From Treponema sp. (GTDB lineage: Bacteria; Spirochaetota; Spirochaetia; Treponematales; Treponemataceae), in assembly GCA_017645785.1 (NCBI GenBank), contig JAGCNW010000042.1, positions 1 through 64,000 on the forward strand: a stretch of 64,000 nt of DNA, given 5' to 3'. Positions 1 to 7,376 of the stretch are shown here, in pieces. The notes under the pieces were generated by a model. That model did no database searches. It was given only the letters and a program-made list of their open reading frames with translations, and was not told where the DNA came from. Both the position numbers and the translations under genes were made by a program. Positions within the stretch are counted from its first letter, which is position 1; every line of letters starts with the position of its first letter.

Positions 1-106
1 CAGTCCGCCGCTCTCACAGGGGGCAAGCCCCCTGATCCCGCTCGACTTGCATGCTTAAGACGCGCCGCCAGCGTTCGTTCTGAGCCAGGATCAAACTCTC
101 CGTGAT
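1..106 (-). rRNA. 16S ribosomal RNA, 5' end (partial)
   Basis: Read on the minus strand, positions 99 down to 89 give AGAGTTTGATC, followed by CTGGCTCAGAACGAACGCTGGCGGCG, the universal start of bacterial 16S rRNA, then the AAGCATGCAAGTCGAGC block that leads into variable region 1. Counting back from the E. coli numbering (AGAGTTTGATC begins at base 8) puts the mature 5' end near 106. The gene runs off the left edge, so only V1 and its flank are present. Confidence 0.97.
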
Positions 107-294
107 TGTATCCAAGGCCCGAAGGCCTAAGAATCTTCACAAGTTGATTGAACCCTAGCAAAATTATCGATTTTTTCGAAAATTGATAGGATAAAATGAC
201 GCCGGATTTCTCCGACGATCCGCTTTCCTTACCGTTTTCTTCCCTTCCCTGCTGTTTCCAAAGAACGCCGCTCCGGTTTAGAGCGGTAAAAGAG

Positions 295-323
295 AATGTA
301 GCGCTTTCCATGAAAAGTGTCAA
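295..323 (-). promoter_or_regulatory. rRNA operon promoter
   Basis: On the minus strand TTGACA (323-318), a 17-base spacer, then TACATT (300-295). It points into the 16S gene and leaves a leader of about 180 bases before mature 16S. The consensus -35 with exact spacing fits a strong rRNA promoter. The stretch 107-447 holds only this promoter, the rRNA leader and the terminator of the STAS gene; I see no coding region in it. Confidence 0.8.
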
Positions 324-387
324 GAGCAAAGCGCGTTTTTTTTGAAAAAAAATTAATTTTTTTTAGACAAAAAAAAACGGGTTTATA

Positions 388-419
388 GCGAAAAAAAAAC
401 GCCGCGAAAACGCGGCGTT
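388..419 (-). terminator. Intrinsic terminator of STAS gene
   Basis: Perfect 9-bp stem AACGCCGCG (398-406) and CGCGGCGTT (411-419) around a 4-base loop. Read on the minus strand the stem is followed by eight or more T. It lies 29 bases past the STAS stop codon. Confidence 0.9.
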
Positions 420-447
420 CGTTTTACGGGCTGGATTCCGTTCGGCC

Positions 448-999
448 TTAGCCCAAGAATACTTGACCCTGTCCGTCGATTGCCAAAATGGACTTGCATT
501 CCGAACAGCGGAAGCGGCCGGCCCTTGTAGCCTTGAGCTTGCGCTGGCAAACCGGGCAGGCAAAAATTTTGGGGAAAAGCGAGTTTGTCTGTGTGGAGCC
601 GTTCTTGAAGAACGACACGGCCTCTTCGGTTGAATTCTTGATATTGAAGAATTGCGAGAATCCCAAAAGCTGGAATACTTCGAATACCTTGGGCTGGATT
701 TCCAAAAGAACGATATCGCCGCCCTTGGGTTTTACCAATTTAAGGAAGGCGGTGAAAGATCCGATTCCAGTTGAAGAAACGTAGTTTAGCGCCGAGCAAT
801 TGAAAATCAAGTTAACAAAGCCGGCCTCGACAACCTTGTTAATCCGCTTTTGGAAAAAGCTTGAATTATAGGTGTCTACATAACCGTTCAAAATAATTGA
901 AACGCAATTTGGAACATCTTCGATTTTTGACAAAGATATTTTTAAGCTGTCATCTTTCTCATCGTTAAAGCCAGGAACGAGAGTATTGTTGTTTACCAT
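448..999 (-). CDS. STAS-domain protein with C-terminal zinc ribbon
   Basis: The 183-residue product has a STAS (anti-sigma-factor antagonist-like) domain at about residues 20-130; the segment FNCSALNYVSSTGIGSF carries the serine-rich loop where SpoIIAA-type proteins are phosphorylated. The C-terminal 40 residues form a four-cysteine zinc ribbon (CPVC, then CSEC). STAS proteins usually act in partner-switching with serine kinases of the HATPase type; the ribbon is an unusual addition. Start chosen at ATG 999 because GGGAG lies just upstream. It is a single gene with its own terminator. The partner is not in the window and the target is unknown. Confidence 0.8.
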   Translation of the reverse strand: MVNNNTLVPGFNDEKDDSLKISLSKIEDVPNCVSIILNGYVDTYNSSFFQKRINKVVEAGFVNLIFNCSALNYVSSTGIGSFTAFLKLVKPKGGDIVLLEIQPKVFEVFQLLGFSQFFNIKNSTEEAVSFFKNGSTQTNSLFPKIFACPVCQRKLKATRAGRFRCSECKSILAIDGQGQVFLG

Positions 1000-1119
1000 A
1001 ATGGCTCCCTCAATATTTACTACATTTTATCAAAAAATTCCTAAAATGTCAAATTTTATTTCGGCTTTTTTGGCATTTTTTATTAGAATTTGTTAAAAAA
1101 AGCCCTTTTTTGGCCTTTC

Positions 1120-1148
1120 TTGCAATATTTTGCTTTTTTTTCTATAAT
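1120..1148 (+). promoter_or_regulatory. Promoter of trmJ, predicted leaderless
   Basis: TTGCAA (1120-1125), 17-base spacer, TATAAT (1143-1148). The ATG at 1155 is only 6 bases past the -10 box, so transcription should begin at or beside the start codon. Confidence 0.65.
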
Positions 1149-1154
1149 AAAAAC

Positions 1155-1892
1155 ATGGATTTGAACAAGGTCTATGTGGTTCTTTGCAGGCCGGAGGAAA
1201 GCAGGAACGTGGGAGCGGCTTGCAGGGCGATGGCCAACAATGGCATCAGCCACATGCGAATCGTAGGAAAAAAAGAAGATTTTGACGCGGAAAGGGTGAG
1301 GATTTTGGCAATCCACGCGGCCGACATTTGGGAAAAAGCAGAGTTTTTTGACTCGATCCAAGAGGCCACCGCAGACTGCATAATCAGCGCCGCCACCACA
1401 AGGCGCAGGGGCAAAAAGCGCAAGGGAAAGCTTTTTTTGCCTGAAGAATTTTGTTCATTTGTAAAGGAATCGGACGGAAAAATCGCCGTCGTTTTTGGAA
1501 ACGAGCGCACAGGCTTGACCGACGAGGAAGTGGAGGCTTGTTCGACGGCGGTCACGATTCCATCCGACCCCGGCTTTATGTCGCTCAACTTGTCGCACGC
1601 GGTCCAAATCATTTGCTACCATTTTTTTAGAGCCCAAGACCCAGACCTAAAGGGCTACACAAAAATCGACTTGGCCCGCTTGGACAAAACCGTAAAATGC
1701 GTCGCCGACAATTTGCAAAAAATCGGCTTTTTTAAAATCGCCGGTCGAACCGACATGGAAAATTTTTGGCGAGGAATTTTGTCCCGCGCGTGTCTTTCGG
1801 AAAGCGAGGCCAAGTACATCGAAAAAACTTTCACCAAAACCGCGGGCCTCGCGTCAAGGAACGCAAAAGAATCCGAAAACTCTAAAAACTAA
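1155..1892 (+). CDS. trmJ: tRNA (cytidine/uridine-2'-O-)-methyltransferase TrmJ
   Basis: SPOUT-class RNA methylase of 245 residues. The three TrmH/SpoU motifs are clear: RNVGAACRAMANNG near the N-terminus, VFGNERTGL in the middle and IPSDPGFMSLNLSHAVQI after it. The size and the SLNLSHAVQ form of motif 3 fit TrmJ, which methylates the 2'-OH of residue 32 in the tRNA anticodon loop. A longer frame from a TTG at 1110 exists, but the 15 extra residues are hydrophobic junk and would begin upstream of the -10 box, so ATG 1155 is preferred. The 3' end overlaps the convergent NtrC-like gene by 11 bases. Confidence 0.88.
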   Translation: MDLNKVYVVLCRPEESRNVGAACRAMANNGISHMRIVGKKEDFDAERVRILAIHAADIWEKAEFFDSIQEATADCIISAATTRRRGKKRKGKLFLPEEFCSFVKESDGKIAVVFGNERTGLTDEEVEACSTAVTIPSDPGFMSLNLSHAVQIICYHFFRAQDPDLKGYTKIDLARLDKTVKCVADNLQKIGFFKIAGRTDMENFWRGILSRACLSESEAKYIEKTFTKTAGLASRNAKESENSKN

Positions 1893-3036
1893 TGGACTCT
1901 TGGCCTATCGTGCCTGTGTCGCGGCAAAGAACGGCGGCCCGCCTTAGGCAAGCCTTGAACTGCCTAAAGTTTCCCGGCCAATCATAGCCGCGCATTTTTT
2001 GGACAGCGTCCGCAGTAATTAAAAAAGGCATTCCCAAATTTTTTTGTATTTCTTTAAGCTCGCTTTCTATCAAAAGGGGAAAGTCTTCCAAACGCTCGCG
2101 CAAAGCAGGAACTTGAATCGGAAAGTCAACAATGCGCCAATACAAGTCTTCGCGAAAAAGTTTGTCGCGAACCAAGGCGGGCAAGTCCGCGTTGGTGGCG
2201 AACATCAATCGAACGTCGCACTTGCACTCTTCGTCGGAACCAATCGGCCTAAAGACGCCGCTCTCTATGACGCGCAAAAGCTTTGACTGGCACTCCAAAG
2301 AAAGGTCCGCGATTTCGTCCATAAAAAGCGTTCCGCCGTCTGCCTTTTTAAAGAGCCCTTCCCTGTCGCGAGCGTCTGTAAAAGCGCCGCGGACGTTTCC
2401 GAACAAAGCGCTTTCTATCAATTCATTTCTTGCGTTGGCCATATTGACAATAACAAAGGGCTTGTCTTTTCTTAGCGAAAGTTCGTGCGCGATTTTAGCG
2501 GCCATCGTTTTTCCAGTTCCGCTTTCGCCAAAAAATATCAAGGGTAAGTCAGTGTCTGCCACCATCAATATTTTTTTTCGCGCTTCGTTTATTTTTTCGC
2601 TGGAACCAAGCAAGTTGGCGAATTGCATCGCGCCGTTAATTTTGGGGCAGACATCACGCGTCTTCTCCATTGGCGCGGGCTCTTCAAAACACAAGTAAAA
2701 ATCTTTTTTGGTGAACGGATAAGGAATCGTCCGCGTTTCCGTTCCCAACTTTTGGAAGCAGTCGGCGGACTCGTTTGATTCCTGCAAGACAAAAAGCCGC
2801 TTTTTAAAAACCTGGCAAAAATAGTCCCAGCGGCCGCTGTCTTTTTCGCGCAAGGCGGTTGCCGCGTCCAAGATGACGCAGTCAAAAGACGCCTGCCTTT
2901 CAATGACCGTTTCCAATTGAATGTCGAAAAACATTTGCATGTCAAATTCTTTTTCGAACACACATTCAAAATAAAGATGAACGTTGTTGTCAGAAGCGAC
3001 AACCGCAATCGAGGCATTGTTGATTTTAGAAAACAT
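1882..3036 (-). CDS. AAA+ NtrC-like protein with degenerate receiver, no GAFTGA loop and no HTH
   Basis: 384 residues. Residues 140-375 form a sigma-54-interaction-type AAA+ domain: Walker A GESGTGKT (170-177), Walker B GTLFMDEI (235-242), sensor and arginine region LFREDLYWRI. The loop that contacts sigma-54, normally GAFTGA, reads GAFTDA (217-222). The chain stops soon after sensor II, leaving no room for the Fis-type HTH. Residues 1-115 look like a receiver fold (VVASDN, FDCVILDAA) but the usual KPF lysine is replaced in PYPF. It is the last gene of a minus-strand run after the TagA-like gene (12-base gap). It may be a non-DNA-binding AAA+ regulator or a sigma-54 activator of a different type; a function cannot be fixed. 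Confidence 0.75.
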   Translation of the reverse strand: MFSKINNASIAVVASDNNVHLYFECVFEKEFDMQMFFDIQLETVIERQASFDCVILDAATALREKDSGRWDYFCQVFKKRLFVLQESNESADCFQKLGTETRTIPYPFTKKDFYLCFEEPAPMEKTRDVCPKINGAMQFANLLGSSEKINEARKKILMVADTDLPLIFFGESGTGKTMAAKIAHELSLRKDKPFVIVNMANARNELIESALFGNVRGAFTDARDREGLFKKADGGTLFMDEIADLSLECQSKLLRVIESGVFRPIGSDEECKCDVRLMFATNADLPALVRDKLFREDLYWRIVDFPIQVPALRERLEDFPLLIESELKEIQKNLGMPFLITADAVQKMRGYDWPGNFRQFKACLRRAAVLCRDTGTIGQESISF

Positions 3037-3048
3037 AATTAAATTGAA

Positions 3049-3786
3049 TTACTTTTTAAAAATCCTGTACCAGACAAGCAATATTTTAAAGTATAAATAC
3101 GGAAAAAGCAAGAAAATTTTTAACGGATTTCTAATTATTTCGCCCCAAACTTCATGGCCGGCGTTAAAGGTTGATTCCTTCGCGCGGTGAACTTGGTCGC
3201 TGAAAATGCCAATGGCGTCGCGGTAATAAACAAAAACGCTTGACGAAAAACGGTTGCGGCGCGCGTACGGCCAACAATCTTTTTCTTTTATTCCTTCGCT
3301 GAGCAAAACCAATGACGGAGAGGCCTTGTAAATCGCTTGGATGATGTCGTCTTCCTGCGTCTTTGGATAGTATCCTACATAGCGGCCGACCACTCGCAAA
3401 TTGGGGAACGTTTTCATAACATTGCCGGCAGCCTTTTGAAGGGACTTTTTCTTTCCGCCCAAAAGATAAAAGCTTCTGTAATGGTTGTCCAAAATGGAAA
3501 GTATGTCGATGAGCGCGGTAAAGGGATTGTAGCGGTCGGGAACCTCGCGCTTTAAGAACGCCGCCGCCTTTAGAATGCTTTTTGAAATAGGGAGAACTAG
3601 GTCGGCGTTTTTTACGCATTCGGCGAAAGTGTTTTTGCCGCGCGCCTTTAGCAAGCCCCAAATAGAAAGAAAAACGATTTGCTTAGTGCCGGGCTTTGCG
3701 AGCAATTCCAAGATTTCGTTCTCAAGGTTTTCCGGCCGGCAAATGTCAACGCCAACTCCAGCAATGTCAATTCTTTCAATAGCCAT
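3049..3786 (-). CDS. WecG/TagA/CpsF-type (GT26) glycosyltransferase homologue, degenerate
   Basis: 245 residues with the GT26 outline: an N-terminal segment like VDICRPENLENEILELL, a central Rossmann part with SFYLLGGKKKSLQKAAGNV, NLRVVGRYVGYY and a final amphipathic and basic tail (NPLKIFLLFPYLYFKILLVWYRIFKK region) that could sit on the inner membrane. GT26 enzymes normally carry a catalytic Asp in a PDG-like motif after ADLVLP and a GxPxQE loop; here these read LPISKSIL and LLSEGIKEKD, so both key sites look changed. GT26 enzymes add ManNAc(A) to lipid-linked sugars in envelope polymers. Either specificity has shifted or the protein is inactive. The C-terminal helix is typical of the family. 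SD-like GGAG lies before the ATG. Confidence 0.7.
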   Translation of the reverse strand: MAIERIDIAGVGVDICRPENLENEILELLAKPGTKQIVFLSIWGLLKARGKNTFAECVKNADLVLPISKSILKAAAFLKREVPDRYNPFTALIDILSILDNHYRSFYLLGGKKKSLQKAAGNVMKTFPNLRVVGRYVGYYPKTQEDDIIQAIYKASPSLVLLSEGIKEKDCWPYARRNRFSSSVFVYYRDAIGIFSDQVHRAKESTFNAGHEVWGEIIRNPLKIFLLFPYLYFKILLVWYRIFKK

Positions 3787-3801
3787 TTTTTTTCTCCTAC
3801 C

Positions 3802-4653
3802 CTAATTGTCAAGCGCGCTTTGAATCGCGGCCGCGGCGTAAAGGGCGGCGGTTTCGCAGCGCAAAATATTAGTGTTAAAGTGAACCGCCTTATAGCCTTT
3901 TGCAAAAAGCAGTTCGCATTCAGCGGGGCTTATTCCGCCTTCCGATCCGACAGCGTAAACGCAAGCAGTTGCCGCGGCCGCGGCGTCTTGGGCTTGCGAA
4001 CCGTCTTGTTCCTTGCCCAAAAGCGCGGCAAGAAGCGACACTGTTTTTTCTCCGCGTTCGTAAAAAAATATTTTTGCCATATCGGACTCGGACGACAAAT
4101 CGCCGCGCTCAATCAATTCCAGCGCCTCAGAAAGCTTCATCGGCGGAAAAATTTTTGTCTCAACCTGCGAGCCGCTTTGTTGGCGCGCCTCGCGAACGAT
4201 GCGATCAAAGCGGTCGGTTTTTTGCAAGGGCTTTTCGCTTCCGGCTTGCGTGTACTCCCCAATTACAGGAATCACGTTCGCGATTCCGCATTCGGCCGCT
4301 TGTCGGACAATCAATTCCATCTTTTGCGGCTTCGGAATAAATTGCAAAAGCGTCATAAAAGTCCGCGAGGCACCGCCTTTAAGGTCTTGCAAGCCGTTGG
4401 AGCGGGCGGCGTTTTTGTCTTGCGAAGAATTTTCGCCCGAGCCAACCGTTCCGCAAACTTGAAGCGCAATCTTTTTTGCCCTGTCGTCAACCTTGCAAAC
4501 GGTCGCGCCTTGCAAAAGGCCGCCCGGAAGCGAAAGGTTTATCATGTCTCCGACCGCCAAACGCAAAACTTTTCTTAGGTAATGGAAATCCTTTCCGGAG
4601 ATTTCCAAGAGGCCTTTTGAATTTGGCGCGACGGCGGAAACAAATTGTCTCAT
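3802..4653 (-). CDS. rsmE: 16S rRNA (uracil-1498-N3)-methyltransferase RsmE
   Basis: 283 residues, RsmE-type SPOUT methylase: N-terminal PUA-like domain (HYLRKVLRLAVGD) and C-terminal knot with ECGIANVIPVIGEYTQ, YAVGSEGGISPAE and the LRCETAALYA end. It methylates U1498 in 16S rRNA. The start ATG overlaps the stop of the upstream protease gene by one base (TAATG), so translation is probably coupled. Two Ser/Gln/Asn/Ala-rich stretches (SSQDKNAA near residue 95 and GSQAQDAAAAA further on) are not usual for the family and are encoded by copies of a short DNA repeat that also occurs in the ABC-F gene. Confidence 0.9.
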   Translation of the reverse strand: MRQFVSAVAPNSKGLLEISGKDFHYLRKVLRLAVGDMINLSLPGGLLQGATVCKVDDRAKKIALQVCGTVGSGENSSQDKNAARSNGLQDLKGGASRTFMTLLQFIPKPQKMELIVRQAAECGIANVIPVIGEYTQAGSEKPLQKTDRFDRIVREARQQSGSQVETKIFPPMKLSEALELIERGDLSSESDMAKIFFYERGEKTVSLLAALLGKEQDGSQAQDAAAAATACVYAVGSEGGISPAECELLFAKGYKAVHFNTNILRCETAALYAAAAIQSALDN

Positions 4654-6161
4654 TACTTCTTTGTTTCAGAATCGCCTTGGGCGGCCTTGGCTTCGGCCTC
4701 TTCCTGCAATTCCTTTAAAGTCTTTGTGTTCTTGACCAGCTTCTTGAAATTTCCTTGATCAAGAATTTTCATCGCTTCGACAAGCTGAACGTCAAAGTCC
4801 AAGTCGTAAAGGCGGGGATCTTTTGTTCGGCCCGCTTCGATTCTTACCAAACGGCGAAGCAAGCGCAAGTCCAGGTCGTAGTCCTTTTGCAAAACTTTCG
4901 CGTAGGCTGCGATGTCGTCCTCGCTCATGTCGGGATGGTCTTCGACATACTTTCTGATCGTCTCGTCTTCGGAAAGCTTTAGGAAAGCCTTTGTCTGCTC
5001 TTCCGTGTATTCGGGGCTGAGGGTCACTTCCTTGTCCGGCGGAATACCGATTTTGTCGATGTTGGTGTCGCTTGGCGTATAGTAGCGGGCCATCGTGACT
5101 TTGATTCCGTCGTTGTGCTTAAGGCTCATAACTTGCTGGACGCTTCCTTTTCCGTAGGAACGTTCGCCAATCAAGTAAGCCAAGTGGTTGTCCTTTAATG
5201 CGCCGCTCAAAATTTCTGACGCCGAGGCCGAGCCCTTGTTGATCAAAACAACAATCGGCATGTCGCGGACAATCGTGTTTTCCTTGCTGGCGTTGATTGA
5301 GCGCGACTCAAAGGCCAAGCGGCTCTTTGTGCTTACAATCGGTCCTTCGTCGATGAAGAAGTCTCCGATTTTTGCGGCGCTGTCCAAGAGTCCGCCGGGA
5401 TTGTTGCGCAAGTCGATGATCAGGCCCGAGCACTTTTTTTCTTTGAAGGAATCTATCGCTTCGTGGACTCGGGGAACGGTGTCCGGCGTGAACTGAATGA
5501 GCTTCATGTAGCCGTAAAGATTTTTTCCGCTTTGAATGGTTCCAAATTCTACTGTAGGAACTTCTATCAAATCGCGAATCAATGTTCTTTTGAAAGTGAC
5601 GCTCTTTCCACGGAGAACGGTGACTTCGACGCCCTCGCCCTTTGGTCCGCGCAATTTTGAAAGAACGGTTTCCATAGACATTTCGGGAGTGGGCTCGCCG
5701 TTGATTTCTATAAGTTTGTCGCCGGCTTGGATTCCAGCCTTGTAGCCGGGCGTTCCCTCTATCGGAGAAATTACGTCGACGTAGGCTGGATTTTCAGCTG
5801 TGGACTCGTTCCTCTTTGAGATGGAAAGGCCGACTCCGTAAAAGGCGCCTTCGGTTGTGTCGTTGAGGCTTCGCATGTCCTTTGAGTCAAGGTAAACGGT
5901 GTAAGGGTCGTTGAGGGACTTCATCATTCCGTCAAGGGCGCCCTTGTACAAAACTTCTGGGTCAACCTCCTCGACAAAACGGCTTTGCAAAGTGTAGAAA
6001 ATTTGCGCTATAGTCCGAATGTATTCGCTTGAGTCAACTTGGGCTTCTTTTTTTTGCCCGCTCTCCGCAAAGCATTTTGAAACAAAGAAGCCCGAAACAA
6101 AAAAGCACAGCGCGAACGCGGCCGCGCGGAAAATTCTTAACTTAGATGAATGCAAGTTCAT
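4653..6161 (-). CDS. C-terminal processing peptidase, S41 family (CtpA-like)
   Basis: 502 residues with an N-terminal membrane anchor/signal (residues 8-30), a PDZ domain (GVGLSISKRNES to VTVLRGK) and the S41 core. The nucleophile serine is in GSASASEILSGAL and the general-base lysine in YGKGSVQQV. Such proteases cut exported proteins near the C-terminus in the periplasm. The C-terminal 100 residues are rich in Glu/Lys and likely helical. The gene has its own promoter (30-base module, 6170-6199) and heads the run ctpA-rsmE-tagA-like-AAA+. Confidence 0.92.
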   Translation of the reverse strand: MNLHSSKLRIFRAAAFALCFFVSGFFVSKCFAESGQKKEAQVDSSEYIRTIAQIFYTLQSRFVEEVDPEVLYKGALDGMMKSLNDPYTVYLDSKDMRSLNDTTEGAFYGVGLSISKRNESTAENPAYVDVISPIEGTPGYKAGIQAGDKLIEINGEPTPEMSMETVLSKLRGPKGEGVEVTVLRGKSVTFKRTLIRDLIEVPTVEFGTIQSGKNLYGYMKLIQFTPDTVPRVHEAIDSFKEKKCSGLIIDLRNNPGGLLDSAAKIGDFFIDEGPIVSTKSRLAFESRSINASKENTIVRDMPIVVLINKGSASASEILSGALKDNHLAYLIGERSYGKGSVQQVMSLKHNDGIKVTMARYYTPSDTNIDKIGIPPDKEVTLSPEYTEEQTKAFLKLSEDETIRKYVEDHPDMSEDDIAAYAKVLQKDYDLDLRLLRRLVRIEAGRTKDPRLYDLDFDVQLVEAMKILDQGNFKKLVKNTKTLKELQEEAEAKAAQGDSETKK

Positions 6162-6169
6162 AATGTTTT

Positions 6170-6199
6170 ATTATACCATACTTTGAGCGCTTTTGCTAG
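6170..6199 (-). promoter_or_regulatory. 30-base promoter module before ctpA
   Basis: On the minus strand CTAGCAAAAGCGC (6199-6187), 11 bases, TATAAT (6175-6170). The ATG of ctpA starts 8 bases past the -10 box. The module lies inside the last codons of the upstream DTW gene, whose stop TAA is part of the -10 box. Confidence 0.65.
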
Positions 6200-6893
6200 A
6201 GGAAGGAGCGAAGGGGTCTTCCTTGATTTTTGTGTATTTCCAGTCGTATCCGTGGGTGCTGGGCCGCAAGCCTTGGACTCGTTCGTTCTCCGCGCGCAGT
6301 TGGTCGCTTATCATTTTTTTAAATGAATTCATTAGCGGCTCTGGATTGGCTTCGGGATTTGCCAGGCCGGCTTCTTGCAATTCCTTTATAAGGTAGTAGC
6401 ATGTTTCGATTGTAGAAACGCATTCCGGCCGCGGCTCGTGCTTAAAGGTAAAGATTGAACGATATTCGCCGGCAAAGGACATTTTTGGAAGGTCCAGCAA
6501 AAAGGGGTTGCGCTGCAATATTTTTCTGGAACAAAACCAAGTCGCGTCTACCAATATCGGCATCAAGATTTTTCCCGCGGCCTTTTCCTTAAAGCCCGGC
6601 TTTTGCGCGTTCCAAGCGTCGTCGCCGGGATAGAGCAAAAGGGGAAGATATTTTGGGTCTTCCAAAAGTTCAAAAAGCCGCCGGCCAACCACATTGTCCC
6701 TTGTAAAGTCCAAGCCCATCAAAATTTCCGAGTCCGGAAGGCACAAGTGGCTTAGGCGGCCTGTTCCTGTGCGCTGCCTTTTGGCTTCCTTGGGATGCAT
6801 GAGAAAGATGAATTTCAATCCAGTTTCGACCGGCGGCTTTGTGTATTGGCACAAGCAATAGCCTTCCGGCCTAAAGCATTTGTAGCATCTCAT
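6171..6893 (-). CDS. DTW-domain tRNA-uridine aminocarboxypropyltransferase
   Basis: 240 residues from ATG 6893. It begins with a cysteine cluster (MRCYKCFRPEGYCLC) typical of DTW proteins, then a SPOUT-like fold with the DxTW signature in VDATWFCSRKI and the SIFTFKHEPRPECVSTIE segment. Members (TapT/YfiP, Tuw3 families) transfer the 3-amino-3-carboxypropyl group of SAM onto tRNA uridine to make acp3U. A longer frame from TTG 6935 would start inside a 32-base palindrome and adds only basic residues, so I prefer the ATG. The end of the gene contains the ctpA promoter. Confidence 0.85.
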   Translation of the reverse strand: MRCYKCFRPEGYCLCQYTKPPVETGLKFIFLMHPKEAKRQRTGTGRLSHLCLPDSEILMGLDFTRDNVVGRRLFELLEDPKYLPLLLYPGDDAWNAQKPGFKEKAAGKILMPILVDATWFCSRKILQRNPFLLDLPKMSFAGEYRSIFTFKHEPRPECVSTIETCYYLIKELQEAGLANPEANPEPLMNSFKKMISDQLRAENERVQGLRPSTHGYDWKYTKIKEDPFAPSSSKSAQSMV

Positions 6894-6903
6894 ATTTTTT
6901 CTA

Positions 6904-6935
6904 TTGCGGCGCGATAGTTTATAATCGCGCCGCAA
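6904..6935. repeat. Perfect 12-bp inverted repeat around a TATAAA box
   Basis: TTGCGGCGCGAT (6904-6915) and ATCGCGCCGCAA (6924-6935) with an 8-base centre that reads TATAAACT on the minus strand. It lies between trxA and the DTW gene. Not followed by a T run on the minus strand, so a terminator is unlikely; an operator over the DTW promoter or an mRNA leader hairpin are alternatives. Confidence 0.6.
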
Positions 6936-6979
6936 AAGGAACGAGTCAAGGCTTTAAGCGAAGCGTGCCTTGACCGTTC

Positions 6980-7291
6980 CTACTTGAGCAAAGCCAAGAG
7001 AGCGTCCTTGCTTTGCGCTCCGATTGTCGAAGCGTGAATGTTTCCGTCCTTAAAGACGTAAAAAGCGGGAATGCTCATGATTCCGTATTTTTGCGCAAGC
7101 TCCCCTTGTTCGTCAACGTTGACCTTGCCGACCTTGTAAGAGCCGTCGCTTTGGTTTGCAAGCTCCTCGACGACAGGTCCCATCATTTGGCAGGGGCCGC
7201 ACCAAGTGGCCCAAAAGTCAACCAATACAGGAACTTGTGATTCCAAAACTTCCTCTTGGAAATTTTCCGTAGTGAGCGTAATCTCAGCCAT
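6980..7291 (-). CDS. trxA: Thioredoxin
   Basis: 103 residues, full length for the family, with the WCGPC redox site in DFWATWCGPCQMM and the cis-proline segment MSIPAFYVFKDG. Reduces disulphides in the cytoplasm with electrons from TrxB, encoded about 11 kb away. GGAGG lies 8 bases before the ATG. An AT-rich promoter region follows on the minus strand (7292-7350). Confidence 0.96.
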   Translation of the reverse strand: MAEITLTTENFQEEVLESQVPVLVDFWATWCGPCQMMGPVVEELANQSDGSYKVGKVNVDEQGELAQKYGIMSIPAFYVFKDGNIHASTIGAQSKDALLALLK

Positions 7292-7376
7292 ATTCGCGCC
7301 TCCATAAAAATATAATAAAATTAAATTGTATTCAATCTAAATATAATAAATTCCAAGCCTTTCGTCAAGCGAAAAT

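Noticed and set aside
2132-2698. Long plus-strand open frame of 188 codons
   Set aside because: It is antisense to the AAA+ gene, with no family features, and reflects codon bias of that gene.
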